From the NCBI RefSeq assembly GCF_964340395.1, contig NC_135560.1:4667998-4731997 (forward strand): a stretch of DNA of 64,000 nucleotides. The letters are read 5' to 3'. The notes under the pieces are model-generated. The model made no database searches, was not told the DNA's origin, and was given only the letters and a program-made list of their open reading frames with translations. Positions 31,635 to 44,715 of this stretch are shown piece by piece (the first letter of the stretch is position 1; every line of letters starts with the position of its first letter). Origin of the DNA: Glandiceps talaboti (taxonomy: Eukaryota; Hemichordata; Enteropneusta; Spengelidae). The position numbers and the translations under genes were made by a program.

Positions 31635-34235
31635 GCATCCATAAAGTACATCCACCCCTAAATAAAATATTTCTCTCCCCTTAATATAAAGTACATCCAT
31701 CCCCTAAATATAAAGTACATCCATCCCCTAAATAAAATATTTCTCTCCCCTTAATATAAAGTATATTCATCCCCTAAATATAAAGTACATCCATCCCCTA
31801 AATAAAATATTTCTCTCCCCTCAATAAAAAGTACATCCATCCCCTCAATAAAATATTCCTCTCCCTTTAATATAAAGTACATCCATCCCCTAAATAAAGA
31901 GTACATCCATCCCCTAAATAAAATATTTCTCTCCCCTTAATACATCCATCCCCTAAATAAAAAGTACATCCTTCCCCTAAATGAAATATTTCTCTCCTCT
32001 AAATAAAAAGTACATCCATCCCCAAAATAAAATATTTCTCCATCCCCTAAATAAAATATTTCTCTCCCCTAAATAAAAAGTACATCCACCCCCTCAATAA
32101 AATATTCCTCTCCCTTTAATATAACATACATCCATCCCCTAAATAAAGAGTACATCCATCCCCTAAATAAAATATTTCTCTCCCCTAAATAAAATGTACA
32201 TCCATCCCCTATATAAAATCTCTCCCCTTAATACATCCATCCCCTAAATAAAAAGTACATCCTTCCCCTAAATGAAATATTTCTCTCCCCTAAATAAAAA
32301 GTACATCCATCCCCTAAATGAAATATTTCTCTCCCCTAAATAAAAAGTACATCCATCCCCTAAAAAAAATATTTCTCCATCCCCTAAATAAAATATTTCT
32401 CTCCCCTAAATAAAACGTACATCCATCCCCTCAATAAAATATTCCTCTCCCTTTAATATAACGTACATCCATCCCCTAAATAAAAAGTATATCCTTCCCC
32501 TAAATAAAATATTTCTCCCCTAATTAAAATGTACATCCATCCCCTCAATAAAATATTCCTCTCCCTTTAATATAAAGTGCATCCATCCCCTAAATAAAAA
32601 AGTACATCCATCCCCTAAATAAAATATTTCGCGCCCCTTAATATAAAGTACATCCATCCCCTACATAAAATATTTCTCTCCCCTTAATATAAAGTGCATC
32701 CATCACCTAAATAAAAAGTACATCCATTCCCTAAATAAAATATTTCTCTCCCCTTAATATAAAGTGCATCCATCACCTAAATAAAAAGTACATCCATTCC
32801 CTAAATAAAATATTTCTCTCCCCTTAATATAAAGTACATCCATCCCCTAAATAAAAAGTACATCCATTCCCTAAATAAAATATTTCTCTCCCCTTAATAT
32901 AAAGTGCATCCATCACCTAAATAAAAAGTACATCCATTCCCTAAATAAAATATTTCTCTCCCCTTAATATAAGTACATCCATCCCCTAAATAAAAAGTAC
33001 ATCCATTCCCTAAATAAAATATTTCTCTCCCCTAAATATAAAGTGCATCCATCCCCTAAATAAAATATTTCTCTTCCCTAAATATAAAGTACATCCATTC
33101 CCTAAATAAAATATTTCTCTCCCCTTAATATAAAGTACATCCATCCCTTAAAAAAGTACATCCATTCCCTAAATAAAATATTTCTCTCCCCTTAATATAA
33201 AGTGCATCCATCCCCTAAATGAAAAGTACATCCATCCGCTAAATAAAATAGTTCTCTCCCCTTAATATAAAGTGCATCCATCCCCTTAATATAAAGTGCA
33301 TCCATCCCCTAAATAAAAAAGTACATCCATCCCCTCAATAAAATATTTCTCTCCCCTTAGTATAAAGTGCATCCATCCCCTAAATAAAAGTACATCCATC
33401 CCCTCAATAAAATATTTCTCTCCCCTTAGTATAAAGTATATCCATCCCCTAAATAAAATATTCTTCTCCCCTTAATATAACGTACATCCATCCCCTAAAT
33501 AAAATATTTCTCTCCCCCTAAATAAAAAGTATGTTCATCCCCTAAATAAAATATTTCTCTCCCCTAAATAAAAAGTACATCCATCCCCTAAATAAAATAT
33601 TCCTAAATAAAAAGTACATCCATCCCCTCAATAAAACATTTCTCTCCCCTTAATAAAAAGTACATCCATTCCCTAAATAAAAAGTACATCCATTCCCTAA
33701 ATAAAAAGTACATCCATCCCCTTAATAAAAAGTATGTTCATCCCCTAAATAAAATATTTCTCTCCCCTAAATAAAAAGTACATCCATCCCCTAAATAAAA
33801 AGTACATCCATCCCCTCAATAAAACATTTCTCTCCCCTTAATAAAAAGTACATCCATCCCCTAAATAGAATATTTCTCTCCCCATAATAAAAAGTACATC
33901 CATTCCCTAAATAATATATTTCTCTCCCCTTAATATAAAGTGCATCCATCCCCTTAATAAAAAGTACATCCATCCCCTAAATAAAACATTTCTCTCCCCT
34001 TAATAAAAAGTACATCCATTCCCTAAATAAAAAGTACATCCATCCCCTAAATAGAATATTTCTCTCCCCTTAATAAAAAGTACATCCATTCCCTAAATAA
34101 TATATTTCTCTCCCCTTAATATAAAGTGCATCCATCCCCTAAATAAAAAGTACAATTCCATTCGCTAAATAAAACTTCCCTAAATATAAAGTACATCCAT
34201 CCCCTAAATGAAGAGTACATTAATCCCCTACATCT
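31635..34235. repeat. 2.6-kb minisatellite of two interleaved monomers
   Basis: The array is built from two monomers of about 22-24 bases that share TCCCCTAAATA: type A continues AAAAGTACATCCA and type B continues AAATATTTCTC. They alternate in changing patterns (AB, AAB, ABB), with blocks of identical order repeated, for example from about 32680 to 32990. About 110 monomers are present. The minus-strand frame at 33791-33973 is an artefact of the array. Confidence 0.95.
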
Positions 34236-35334
34236 ATATGAAAAGCATTTTCATATAGGGGAGAGAGATACTTTTCATTTGGGGATGGGCATACCTTTCA
34301 AATACTTTGTATGAAGAATGGTAGTGGTAATACAAAGGGTATTGTAAAGTTTAAGGAACCAAAATTGAACAACCAACCCATGTGAAAAAACAATACAATT
34401 TGTGAAATGAAGGATAAACAAACACACAACCTTTGTGACTCCCCAAAGTGTTGTTCAGTAAATCCCACAATTATCATTGTACTACAAATACTGGACAAGT
34501 TGCCTTGTTTCTTTGTGCAAACTTAACGACCACCGAAAGATAGTTAGAGTTACTTTTATTATATATTAGTTACGGTTAATGTTAGTGTTAGTGTTAGTGT
34601 TAGTCTTATTGTTAGGATAAGGTTATAGGTTAAAGGTTATAGTTCAGGTTAAGGTTACATAAAGAAGGTTTAGGTTGGCCAGGAGTGATCAAAGCTTGCA
34701 CAAATTAAGACTACAGCAACAAAGTCTATCATTTGAAGTACAATAAAGATTTGCATCATGTTACTTAAATTTCACAATTTTCTGATGTAAATAGTTCCCC
34801 ACCAACTGTATACTAATCAGCTGGTTCTAAAGTTCTTATAACCATTTAATCAAAAATTTCAATTTTCAGATGAATTTAATCCTCTTTCTCCCATTGGCTG
34901 TAGGGTATTTGTTTGTACACAACTAACTACTAGTTGGGAGAAAGATGATTACATACCAGATATCTGATCATTTCACGGTGAACATAATTTTATAATTACA
35001 CCAATGTATTACCACTACCTTACTTAACAAACCAACTGGTCTTGTGATAAAAACAAAAAAACTAGTTGTTTTCTATTATGTTCAAGGACAATAGCCCCAA
35101 AATTAACTGCAGGAATGTGATGTTAATCAGTGTCCAAAATCTGCGTGTACAGGTTGATGTTTATAATATCCTGACAGTCAAGGGCAAAGGTCAGTTTTTG
35201 CACAGAAAACTCATCTAAAAGGTATGTTTACAATATACACTTAAATTTGTCTGTACAATACATTAACAGTATGGAGTAACTTGCTAGCTGACCTTGAATA
35301 TGAAGGTCAAAGTCATGGGTTAGTGTCATTGATA
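34236..35334. other. Spacer with a degenerate GTTAGT/GGTTA tract
   Basis: A stretch at about 34568-34665 repeats GTTAGT and then GGTTA-like steps, resembling a decayed telomere-type or simple repeat. The rest shows no gene. Confidence 0.5.
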
Positions 35335-38300
35335 CTATCTAGCATGGTACATTCCTATGGCTCCCCTCCAGGCTGGCATACATGTTGACAGTGACATGTT
35401 TTCATGGTGATGAATCAGATGTCTATGAATATGCACACCTTTGTACAATCTTTGGTACAGTTCTTTAAGTGCAGTACATTCAAAGTGCTCACAATAGTTT
35501 GTTGATTCCTGCAATCGAAAAATCATTGACACAAAATATAATTCACAGTAAAGCTCATGCAAATATTATTCCAAATTACAAATAACAAGTCATTGAGAAT
35601 GACATAGTCCCCGCTATGATTGGGTTTTAAGGAACTGGCAGTTTATGTTGTAATTTTCTTGATATCACTACTCTGCATGATCACGCAACAACACTTGTGA
35701 ACCTAAATCAAACAGACTTAGATATGTTGTGTCTGCTCGTTGGACATGGAACATGCCTACTCTGGACATGGAACAGGCCTACTCTTCAAGATGATGTGAT
35801 GGAATAATCCATTCAATAATAAACTAGAATTGCTAATACCAACTTTGAATGAGATCTGTTCAAGCATGTCTGAGTTATATATGGCTTTGGACATGGAAAA
35901 TTCGCAAACAAAATGGCTGCCAGGCAGCCATGTCTGATTGTATCACGATGAAAATGGGTATGCACATGTATGTTATAGAACACTGTCCTAATAACAACTT
36001 TGAATAAGATCTGTTCAAGCATGTCTGAGTTATGGCTTTGGACATGGAAAATTCACAAACAAAATGGCTGCCAGGCAGCCATATTGGATTGTATCACGAT
36101 GAAAATGGATATGCAAATGTATGTCATAGAACACTGTCCTAATACCAATTTTGAATGAGATCTGTTCGCGCATATCTGAGTTATGGCTTTGGACATGGAA
36201 AATTCGCAAACAAAATGGCTGCCAGGCAGCCATATCGGATCGTATCATGACGAAAATGGATATACACATGTATGTCATAGAACACTGTGCTACTACCAAC
36301 TTTGAATGAGACCTGATCAAGCATGTCTGATTTATGGCTTTGGACATGGAAAATTCACAAACAAAATGGCTGCCAGGCAGCCATATTGGATCGTATCAAA
36401 ATGAAAATGGATATACACATGTATATCATAGAACACTGTCCTAATACTAACTTTGAATGAGATCTGTTCAAGCATGTCTGAGTTATGGCTTTGGATAGGG
36501 AAAATTTGCAAACAAAATGGCTGCTAGGCAGCCATATTGGATCGTATCATGAAACAAATTGACGTGCATATGTATGTCGTTGTATGTTGCCCCTGTACCA
36601 AGTTTGAAAAAAATCAGTTCAGGCATCTCCAAGAAATGGCTCTGGACAGACAGACGGACAGACGGACGGACGGAACCCAATCTGTATGTCCCCGTCCCGG
36701 GCTTCGTCCGGCAGGGACTAATAAATACAAAGATTTAAATGGACAGACCTTCCATCAATAAAACTTTAAAAGATTAACACACTTCATTGCAAGCTCTTAT
36801 CTGGTCCATAGTCAATGTCTTCAACCAACAGCCGGCTACTCTATTCAGTACAGGCAGTGAGCTTTTGTATATTTTAAAGTCGAATATAGACAATTCAACT
36901 GATGGCAAGATGTCAAACTTACTTCACCTTGCACTTCTTTGAACTGTTTTCTTCAGATTTCTTCTTCAAGTCTAGTAATACAAATTCCTGATGTACAAGT
37001 ACGATCTGAAATAACAAGAGAAATATGTTTTATGAACTGAAGAGAACTGAAATGCAACTCATAAACAAAGTGGCAACCACTGATATATTTCCAAAGGTTA
37101 CAAAATCAATATGATAAGAGTTGTTCTCATTTTTTATATGATCCCATGTCAGGAACTTCCATCTGTAATTCTAGGTAAATTACCTACCAGACTTTTATAT
37201 CAACCATATAATCAACTGAAATGGTACTAAATATCATCAGATGTAGATTGCTGAATACAATGGTGAATTCAGATAAATAAAGAAAATCTTGCAGGACTCT
37301 TAACCAAGATTTTCCCTCTACACAAACCTCAATAAAACATCTATCAAGAAAACAATTTCCTCGTGACTGACAAGTACATAAAATAAGAAGATTATTACTA
37401 ACTGCTCAATAAAATACATACTTTTCTCTTCTTTCTCTGATAATAATTGTTTCTACAGCTTTGAAGTCATAAATTGTGGTATACATATTCCTGGCAGTAT
37501 GGGCATGGTCTAAAAAACAAGGAAACATATTATTAACAAGTCTTAGTCAAAAACATAACTATCCCTCTATCAGGTCAATATTCTGATTTCAACAACAAAT
37601 ACAGCTGCTATTTGGCTCATATGGTAAAGGTCATGAAACATAATTACATGCATATGTGGACTACTGTATACAACATTTGTGCTATAGATGTGATGGAAGT
37701 TGCCCATGGACCTCAGAGGTGTATACCCCCCACTTTATAATTTGGGCAATTTGACTTTAGACATTGTGATAAAGATCAAGGGTCTGGGTTATTAAAACAA
37801 ACTTTGATGAGATTGCAAAATTAGAAACTTACATACGTTGACTTCTTGTTTGATAGCTTTCTGCTTAAATTTAAAACATTATTCTTCAATTCTGGTCATA
37901 TTCTTCACGGATGTGACCTGAAAACAAAGAAAACATTACTATAGCTGGATGGCCATGGATGTCAGAGGTGTACATCCACACTTTGAATAATTTTGGCTTT
38001 TTCTCTTTGACCATAGGCATCAAGATCAAGGGGTCGTGCTTATTAAAACTAACTTTGAAGAGACTGCAACATCTGACACTTATGTCTTCTTCTTGTTGGA
38101 TAACTTTCTTCTATAGCATAATCCTCTTCAATTCTGGTCATATAAGGTCTTCATGGGTAAGATCTGTAAACAAAGAAAACATTATTAATATGAACTGAAT
38201 TGGACACAATACCAAGCACATATAAACTGAATGCCTTCCATAAGGGCAAAGTCTTTAGATTTTTGTTCCTACACACAATAATTCTTTGAATGCAACAGCA

Positions 38301-39370
38301 CATATACAATTAATTCTGTCTGAAGTATGTACCAAATTTAATTGAACTAGGGGAGTGCATCTACTAAGCTAGAACTAGTGGTCACCAGTTGCAAACTGTT
38401 CTGCTTGCCTGTTCAAACTAATAAACCTAGCAAGACTTCATGGAAGGTACAGACCCCTCAAATACTTGACTTCTGTGTGACTGAACACAACATGATTTAG
38501 ACATGATTTAGAAGAAATTAGTGGCAAGAAATAGCTACTTATGCAGGAAATGGCTGCATTTCAATAACTGACCTCTTTGGTCAACTTTGTATATGTCCCA
38601 GTTGACATGTCACCTTTGTGCCAGGTTTGAAAGAAATTGGATATGGCATGTCTGAGAAATGATGTATTACGCACAGATAGATGCATGCTTTTAATAACAC
38701 TCTATTCGCTAGTTTTCTTCATCATTCCTGGGTGTGATCTGAAAAACAGGGCAAAAACATTAACAAATAAACTGAATAGCAATAATAAAAAGATACATAC
38801 CTCTCATATTTTTTTCATCAATAAACTTTCTTCAGCAGCATCCTTCTTCATCAATGGTGACTCAATTGTGTTAGCTGAGAAGAGAACAGAAATACTGCAT
38901 TACATGGTTTATTTAATGTATGGTGATCTAACAACGGGTTGTTCAGATATATAAATATACAAAAGATTTTGGGTCTCTCAACCATCATTTTCCCTCTACA
39001 CAAGCCTCAATAAAACATGTACTGAGAAAACATTTTTTCATGACTGACAAACACATAAAATTTGAAAGGACTCAAAGATTTGAAACTTACTTGTATGCTT
39101 TATCTTCTAATAACTTCATCAGCTTTTCTAGTGATCTGAAAAACAAGGAAAAAACATTAAAAAATGAACAGAAATATATACTATTAGGTACTTGCCTTTG
39201 ATATTCTTCTTTAAATCTGTCAGCAGTAGAGTCCTTCTTCATTGTTATCTGTGTAGAGAAAAAAGAGAAAAAGAGATTTATATGGGTATTAACGAGTAAA
39301 GCCATTGCTCTACCTTCTTTTTAAGTCTGCAGATAACCAGATTCGCTGCGCTGCATCTGTTCATCGAAAA
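35335..39370 (-). CDS. Cluster of short minus-strand exon-like pieces, unknown gene
   Basis: Several minus-strand segments have exon-like borders. Best pair: 39249-39197 (TMKKDSTADRFKEEYQ) joins 39136-39093 (SLEKLMKLLEDKAY) through an intron with donor AAAG|GCAAGT (a GC-AG intron) and acceptor TTTTTCAG; together they read as a Lys/Glu-rich helix. Similar but damaged pieces start after TTTTTCAG|ATCACACCC at about 38732, TTTACAG|ATCTTACCC at 38164 and TTTTCAG|GTCACATCC at 37919. A degenerate LMKKDAAEESLLMKK copy lies at about 38850-38800. Further open pieces lie at 37510-37430 (HTARNMYTTIYDFKAVETII), 37010-36930 (VLVHQEFVLLDLKKKSEEN) and 35508-35335 (ESTNYCEHFECTALKELYQR, then a stop). The repeated acceptor context suggests an exon pair duplicated several times, with some copies decayed. 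No family is recognised and the complete transcript cannot be fixed. Confidence 0.3.
35835..36728 (+). mobile_element. CvA/pearl-like element, copy 1
   Basis: Five tandem cores of about 152 bases (each with CAAGCATGTCTGAGTTATGG, AAAATGGCTGCCAGGCAGCC and CATAGAACACTGTCCTAAT) are followed by a (GACG)n microsatellite and a hairpin end (GTCCCCGTCCCGG...CCGGCAGGGAC) with CTAATAAA after it. Each core holds the palindrome ATGGCTGCC-A-GGCAGCCAT. A tandem 150-160-bp core plus an ACGG-type microsatellite is the described layout of CvA/pearl elements of marine invertebrates, which are thought to be Helentron-related. That link is from memory. Confidence 0.7.
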
Positions 39371-40189
39371 TAGCTTGCATAGTGGCTTGCAGTTTATAAC
39401 TGACCACTATAGCAAGACATATTTACATGTAGAACAGATAAAGATTTCTGTGAACCAGCAAGGTTCTAACAGTTTGCAACCAAGTAACACCATATGTTTG
39501 ATCAGTTTACAAACTATACGCAATTGTGCATGCGTGGTAATCTGCAGGTTACATACGCTGATGACAGCCATTGATCAAAGCGTGGATTCACAGTTTGGCC
39601 AATGACCATCTGATATCACGATTTGGTGGATTTCCAATCTTCAGTTCAGTATTCCTCTTCTAGCCAGTGTATGGTAACTGACTTGGTGAACTTCAATTCC
39701 GAGAGATGTCTTCTGCAGTTATGACAGTAGTCTGGTACATGTGATGTACTTCAGTTATCACAGATTAATACCATTAGCAGAGTAGTGGTATCTTTTGTTG
39801 TCATCTAGGGGATATCCTCATAACATACATCTAGGGGTAACATGAGTTACACTTCCATGTTACGACTCTTCATTTCATCTTTAGTTCAAAAAGGTTGTAA
39901 CCCAGTGGGCTGGTTCTTCTTGTCGTTTCAACCACCTTCATATTTTCTTTTCCACATCGTGTTATAATGTGTCCTATTTATCACTACTTCACTTTCTTTT
40001 ATACAGGTTGCTGTGAATCTTCTATATGTATTTGATTTGCTCACATATTGTTTATTGTGTCCTTTATGTCACTCCTCCTTTGTCCAGTGTTCTTGTACCG
40101 TTTCACCAATTGGCCTGTTTTTAACGTTGACACTACACATGTATATCAATTGCATATTACTGTCCTGTTTATTTACATGTAGTTTTACA
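39371..40189. other. Spacer left of the 132-bp satellite
   Basis: No gene could be supported. The right end (from about 40060) already contains fragments like GTCCTTTATGTCACTCC that resemble decayed satellite units. Confidence 0.4.
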
Positions 40190-43100
40190 TCGCCACATTG
40201 CATGTTTCGCACTATGGCCCGTTTTATTTTGTGTCCACACTAGTGTGCAAGTTTCGCACAGTAGACTGTTTTTTAATGTCTTTTTATATCGCCACTGTCT
40301 GTTTTCAACGTGTCCATTCAATTGCCACTCTTCTCGTTTCGCACTGTTGCCCGTTTCATTTGGTGCCCACACTATTGTGCCAGTTTCGCATGGTAGACTG
40401 TTTTTAATGTCCTTTTATATCGCCACTGTCTGTTTTCAACGTGTCCTTTCACTTGCCACTTTTCTTGTTTTGCACTGTGGTGCGTTTTATTTGTGTCCAC
40501 ACTATTGTGCCAGTTTCGCACGGTAGACTTGTTTCTTAATGTCCTTTAATATCGTCACTGTTTCGATTTTCAACGTATCCTCTCACTTGTCACTTTTCTT
40601 GTTTCGCACTGTGGCTCGTTTTATTTTGTGTCCACACTTGTGTGCCAGTTTCGCACGGTAGACTGTTTTTTATTGTCCTTTTATATTGCCACTGTCTGTT
40701 TTCAACGTGTCCTTTCACTTGCCACTTTTCCTGTTTTGCACTGTGGCTTGTTTCATTTCGTGCCCACACTATTGTGCCAGTTTCGCACGGTAGACTGTTT
40801 TTAATGTCCTGTTATATCGCCACTGTCTGTTTTCAACGTGTCCTTTCACTTGCCACTTTTCATGTTTTGAACTGTGGCTCGTTTTATTTTGTGTCCACAC
40901 TAGTGTGCAAGTTTCGCACAGTAGACTGTTTTTTAATGTCTTTTTATATCGCCACTGTCTGTTTTCAACGTGTCCTTTCAATTGCCACTCTTCTCGTTTC
41001 GCACTGTGGCCCGTTTCATTTCGTGCCCACACTATTGTGCCAGTTTCGCACGGTAGACTGTTTTTAATGTCCTGTTACATCACCACTGTCTGTTTTCAAC
41101 GTGTCCTTTCACTTGCCACTTTTCTTGTTTTGCACTGTGGCTCGTTTTATTTTGTGTCCACACTATTGTGCCAGTTTCGCACGGTAGACTGTTTTTTAAT
41201 GTCCTTTTATATCGCCACTGTCTGTTTTCAACATGTCCTTTCACTTGCCACTTTTCTTGTTTTGCACTGTGGCTTATTTCATTTTGTGTCCACACTAGTG
41301 TGCCAGTTTGGCACGGTAGACTGTTTTTTAATGTCCTTTTATATCGCCACTGTCTCTATTTTCAATGTGTCCTTTCACTTGCCATTTTTCTTGTTTCACT
41401 GTGGCCCGTTTTATTTTGTGTCCACACTAGTGTGCAAGTTTCGCACTGTAGACTGTTTTGTAATGTCCTTTTATATTGCCACTGTCTGTTTTCAACGTGT
41501 CCTTTCATTTGCCACTTTTCTTGTTTTGCACTGTGGCACGTTTCATTTTGTGTCCACACTAGTGTGCCAGTTTCGCACGGTAGACTGTTTTTTAATGTCC
41601 TTTTATATTGCCACTGTCTGTTTTCAACGTGTGCTTTCACTTGCCACTTTTCTTGTTTCGCATGGTGGCCTGTTTCATTTTGTGTCCACACTAGTGTGCC
41701 AGTTTCGCACGGTAGACTGTTTTTTAATGTCCTTTTATATTGCCACTGTCTGTTTTCAACGTGTCCTTTCAATTGCCACTTTTCTTGTTTTGCACTGTGG
41801 CTCGTTTTATTTTGTGACCACACTAGTGTGCCAGTTTCGCACGGTAGACTTGTTTTTTAATGTCCTTTTATATCGTCACTGTCTCTATTTTCAACGTGTC
41901 CTCTCACTTGTCACTTTTCTTGTTTCGCACTGTGGCTCGTTTTATTTTTTTTATGTCCACACTAGTGTGCCAGTTTCGCACGGTAGACTGTTGTTTAATG
42001 TCCTTTTATATCGCCATGTTTGTTTTCAACGTGTCCTTTCATGTGCCACTGTTCTCATTTTGCACTGTGGCCCGTTTTATTTTGTGTCCACACTATTGTG
42101 CCAGTTTCGCACGGTAGACTGTTTTTAATGTCCTGTTACATTGCCACTGTCTGTTTTCAACGTGTCCTTTCACTTGCCACTTTTCTTGTTTTGCACTGTG
42201 GCTCGTTTTATTTTGTGTCCACACTATTGTGCCAGTTTCGCACGGTAGACTGTTTTTTAATGTCCTTTTATATCGCCACTGTCTGTTTTCAACATGTCCT
42301 TTCACTTGCCACTTTTCTTTTTTTTGCACTGTGGCTTATTTTATTTTGTGTCCACACTATTGTGCCAGTTTCGCACGGTAGACTGTTTTTTAATGTCCTT
42401 TTATATCGCCACTGTCTGTTTTCAACATGTCCTTTCACTTGCCACTTTTCTTTTTTTTGCACTGTGGCTTATTTCATTTTGTGTCCACACTAGTGTGCAA
42501 GTTTCGCACGGTAGACTTGTTTTTTAATGTCCTTTTATATCGTCACTGTCTCTATTTTCAACGTGTCCTCTCACTTGTCACTTTTCTTGTTTCGCACTGT
42601 GGCTCGTTTTATTTTTTTTATGTCCACACTAGTGTGCCAGTTTCGCACGGTAGACTGTTGTTTAATGTCCTTTTATATCGCCATGTTTGTTTTCAACGTG
42701 TCCTTTCATTTGCCACTGTTCTCATTTTGCACTGTGGCCCGTTTTATTTTGTGTCCACACTATTGTGCCAGTTTCGCACGGTAGACTGTTTTTAATGTCC
42801 TGTTACATTGCCACTGTCTGTTTTCAACGTGTCCTTTCACTTGCCACTTTTCTTGTTTTGCACTGTGGCTCGTTTTATTTTGTGTCCACACTATTGTGCC
42901 AGTTTCGCACGGTAGACTGTTTTTTAATGTCCTTTTATATCGCCACTGTCTGTTTTCAACATGTCCTTTCACTTGCCACTTTTCTTTTTTTGCACTGTGG
43001 CTTATTTCATTTTGTGTCCACACTAGTGTGCAAGTTTCGCACGGTAGACTGTTTTGTAATGTCCTTTTATATTGCCACTGTCTGTTTTCAACGTGTCCTT

Positions 43101-43745
43101 TCACTTGCCACTTTTCTTGTTTTGCATTGTGGCTCGTTTCATTTTGTGTCCACACTAGTGTGCCAGTTTCGCACGGTAGACTGTTTTTTAATGTCCTTTT
43201 ATATTGCCACTGTCTGTTTTCAACGTGTGCTTTCACTTGCCACTTTTCTTGTTTCGCGTGGTGGCCTGTTTCATTTTGTGTCCACACTAGTGTGCCAGTT
43301 TCGCACGGTAGACTATTTTTTAATGTCCTTTTATATTGCCACTGTCTGTTTTCAACGTGTCCTTTCAATTGCCACTTTTCTTGTTTTGCACTGTGGCTCG
43401 TTTTATTTTTTTTATGTCCACACTAGTGTGCCAGTTTCGCACGGTAGACTGTTGTTTAATGTCCTTTTATATATCGCCATGTTTGTTTTCAACGTGTCCT
43501 TTCATGTGCCACTGTTCTCATTTTGCACTGTGGCCCGTTTTATTTTGTGTCCACACTATTGTGCCAGTTTTGCACGGTAGACTGTTTTTTAATGTCCTTT
43601 TATCTACCACTGTCTGTTTTCAACGTGTCCTTTCGTGTGCCACTCTTCTCATTTCGCACTGTGGCCTGTTTTATTTTGTGTCCACACTATTGTGCCAGTT
43701 TCGCATGATAGACTGCTTTTTAATTTGTGTCCACACTAGTGGACA
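40190..43745. repeat. 132-bp satellite array with higher-order structure
   Basis: About 27 units of roughly 132 bases. Each contains TGTCCACACTAGTGTGCCAG, TTTCGCACGGTAGACTG, AATGTCCTTTTATATCGCC, GTCTGTTTTCAACGTGTCC and TTGCCACTTTTCTTG. Because 132 is 44 codons, frames run across many units on both strands, for example 40905-42128 on plus (407 codons) and 42760-43368 on minus (202 codons). A block of five units repeats with a period of 667 bases: 41860-42120 recurs at 42527-42784, and its last part recurs again near 43400-43580. Units with TTTTATTTTTTTTATGTCCAC mark that higher-order repeat. There is no start context, splice site or codon bias to support translation. Confidence 0.9.
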
Positions 43746-44715
43746 TTGCCAATGTGACCATTTCGCAGCTCTAGCCTATTGTTTTTTCCATCCTTATATC
43801 ACATCTGAGAATTCCGGAAGCACACATTGAATCCACTTAGTTGAGGTTTCCAAATCTCCTGGTTCATTCCAGCCATCGCATCAGGTTTTTTAAATCTCTG
43901 GTTGGCATCACCAGGAATACCATATGTCATCCATCTCAGGAGGATGAAGTTCAAAATCTCCATAGGCATTCACAGAGAAGATCCTTCGCATTAGGATGTT
44001 TATGATTCCAAATTTGTAGTAGGCACTAAAGCTACCATTCTCCTGTTGGACTTCCTTACCAAAATTAGGTAATAGGTGGATGTTTTTGATGTTCTTGTTG
44101 TGTTTTGGGCTGCAAATTCATTAACCTGATCCTGTAACACTTGAATACTTGACAGTGCTTGACTGACCAAATGTTTTATTTGCTCTTCTCCCTCTATTTA
44201 GTTTGTAAATTCCAAATCTTTGTTGTTCTTCAGGGGCTGTCAACTGATATGAAATTGAAATTTACATGTATTGGTCCATCTCACTACGTCAATATGTAGG
44301 ATCAACGTCATTTGTTCTACCTTGTCTGACTACCATCAGGCAGAACTTGGTTGTTGCTGATTAAGTGTGGCTGAGTATACATATATATGGAGTTTGCATT
44401 GTCTTGTCTTCCGTATACACGCTCTTCATATATGTAATCCATCCTGGGAAGTAGCAGCTTACATCAGATTATATAGTCATCAGCTCCTCTCCCCATTGAG
44501 GGTGTCCTCAAGGAAGGCTCTACAGTATTAGTCATAGAGTGATGGCTTTTCAGTCACACACTAACACTTGTTCATACAACATATCTGTATGCATAATCTG
44601 AAAGAAAGAAACAAAAATAAATGTCAGTGTTCTGACAAGGTTTAAAGCTAGTGGAGTCAATATCCCATAGGCTGCAACAAAATGGGGATATTTTACCTCA
44701 GGATGGCAACGATCA
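43746..44715. other. Spacer between satellite and CvA-like copy 2
   Basis: No gene is seen. Several phrases with CATCAGG...TTTAAATCTC recur loosely at 43850-43990, but no clear repeat could be defined. Confidence 0.4.

Noticed and set aside
29340-34235. CRISPR-like arrays
   Set aside because: Units are directly adjacent without unique spacers, and this is animal nuclear DNA.
40905-42128. 407-codon protein gene
   Set aside because: The frame follows from a 132-base satellite unit. There is no start context, splice site or codon bias; kept only as a finding to test.
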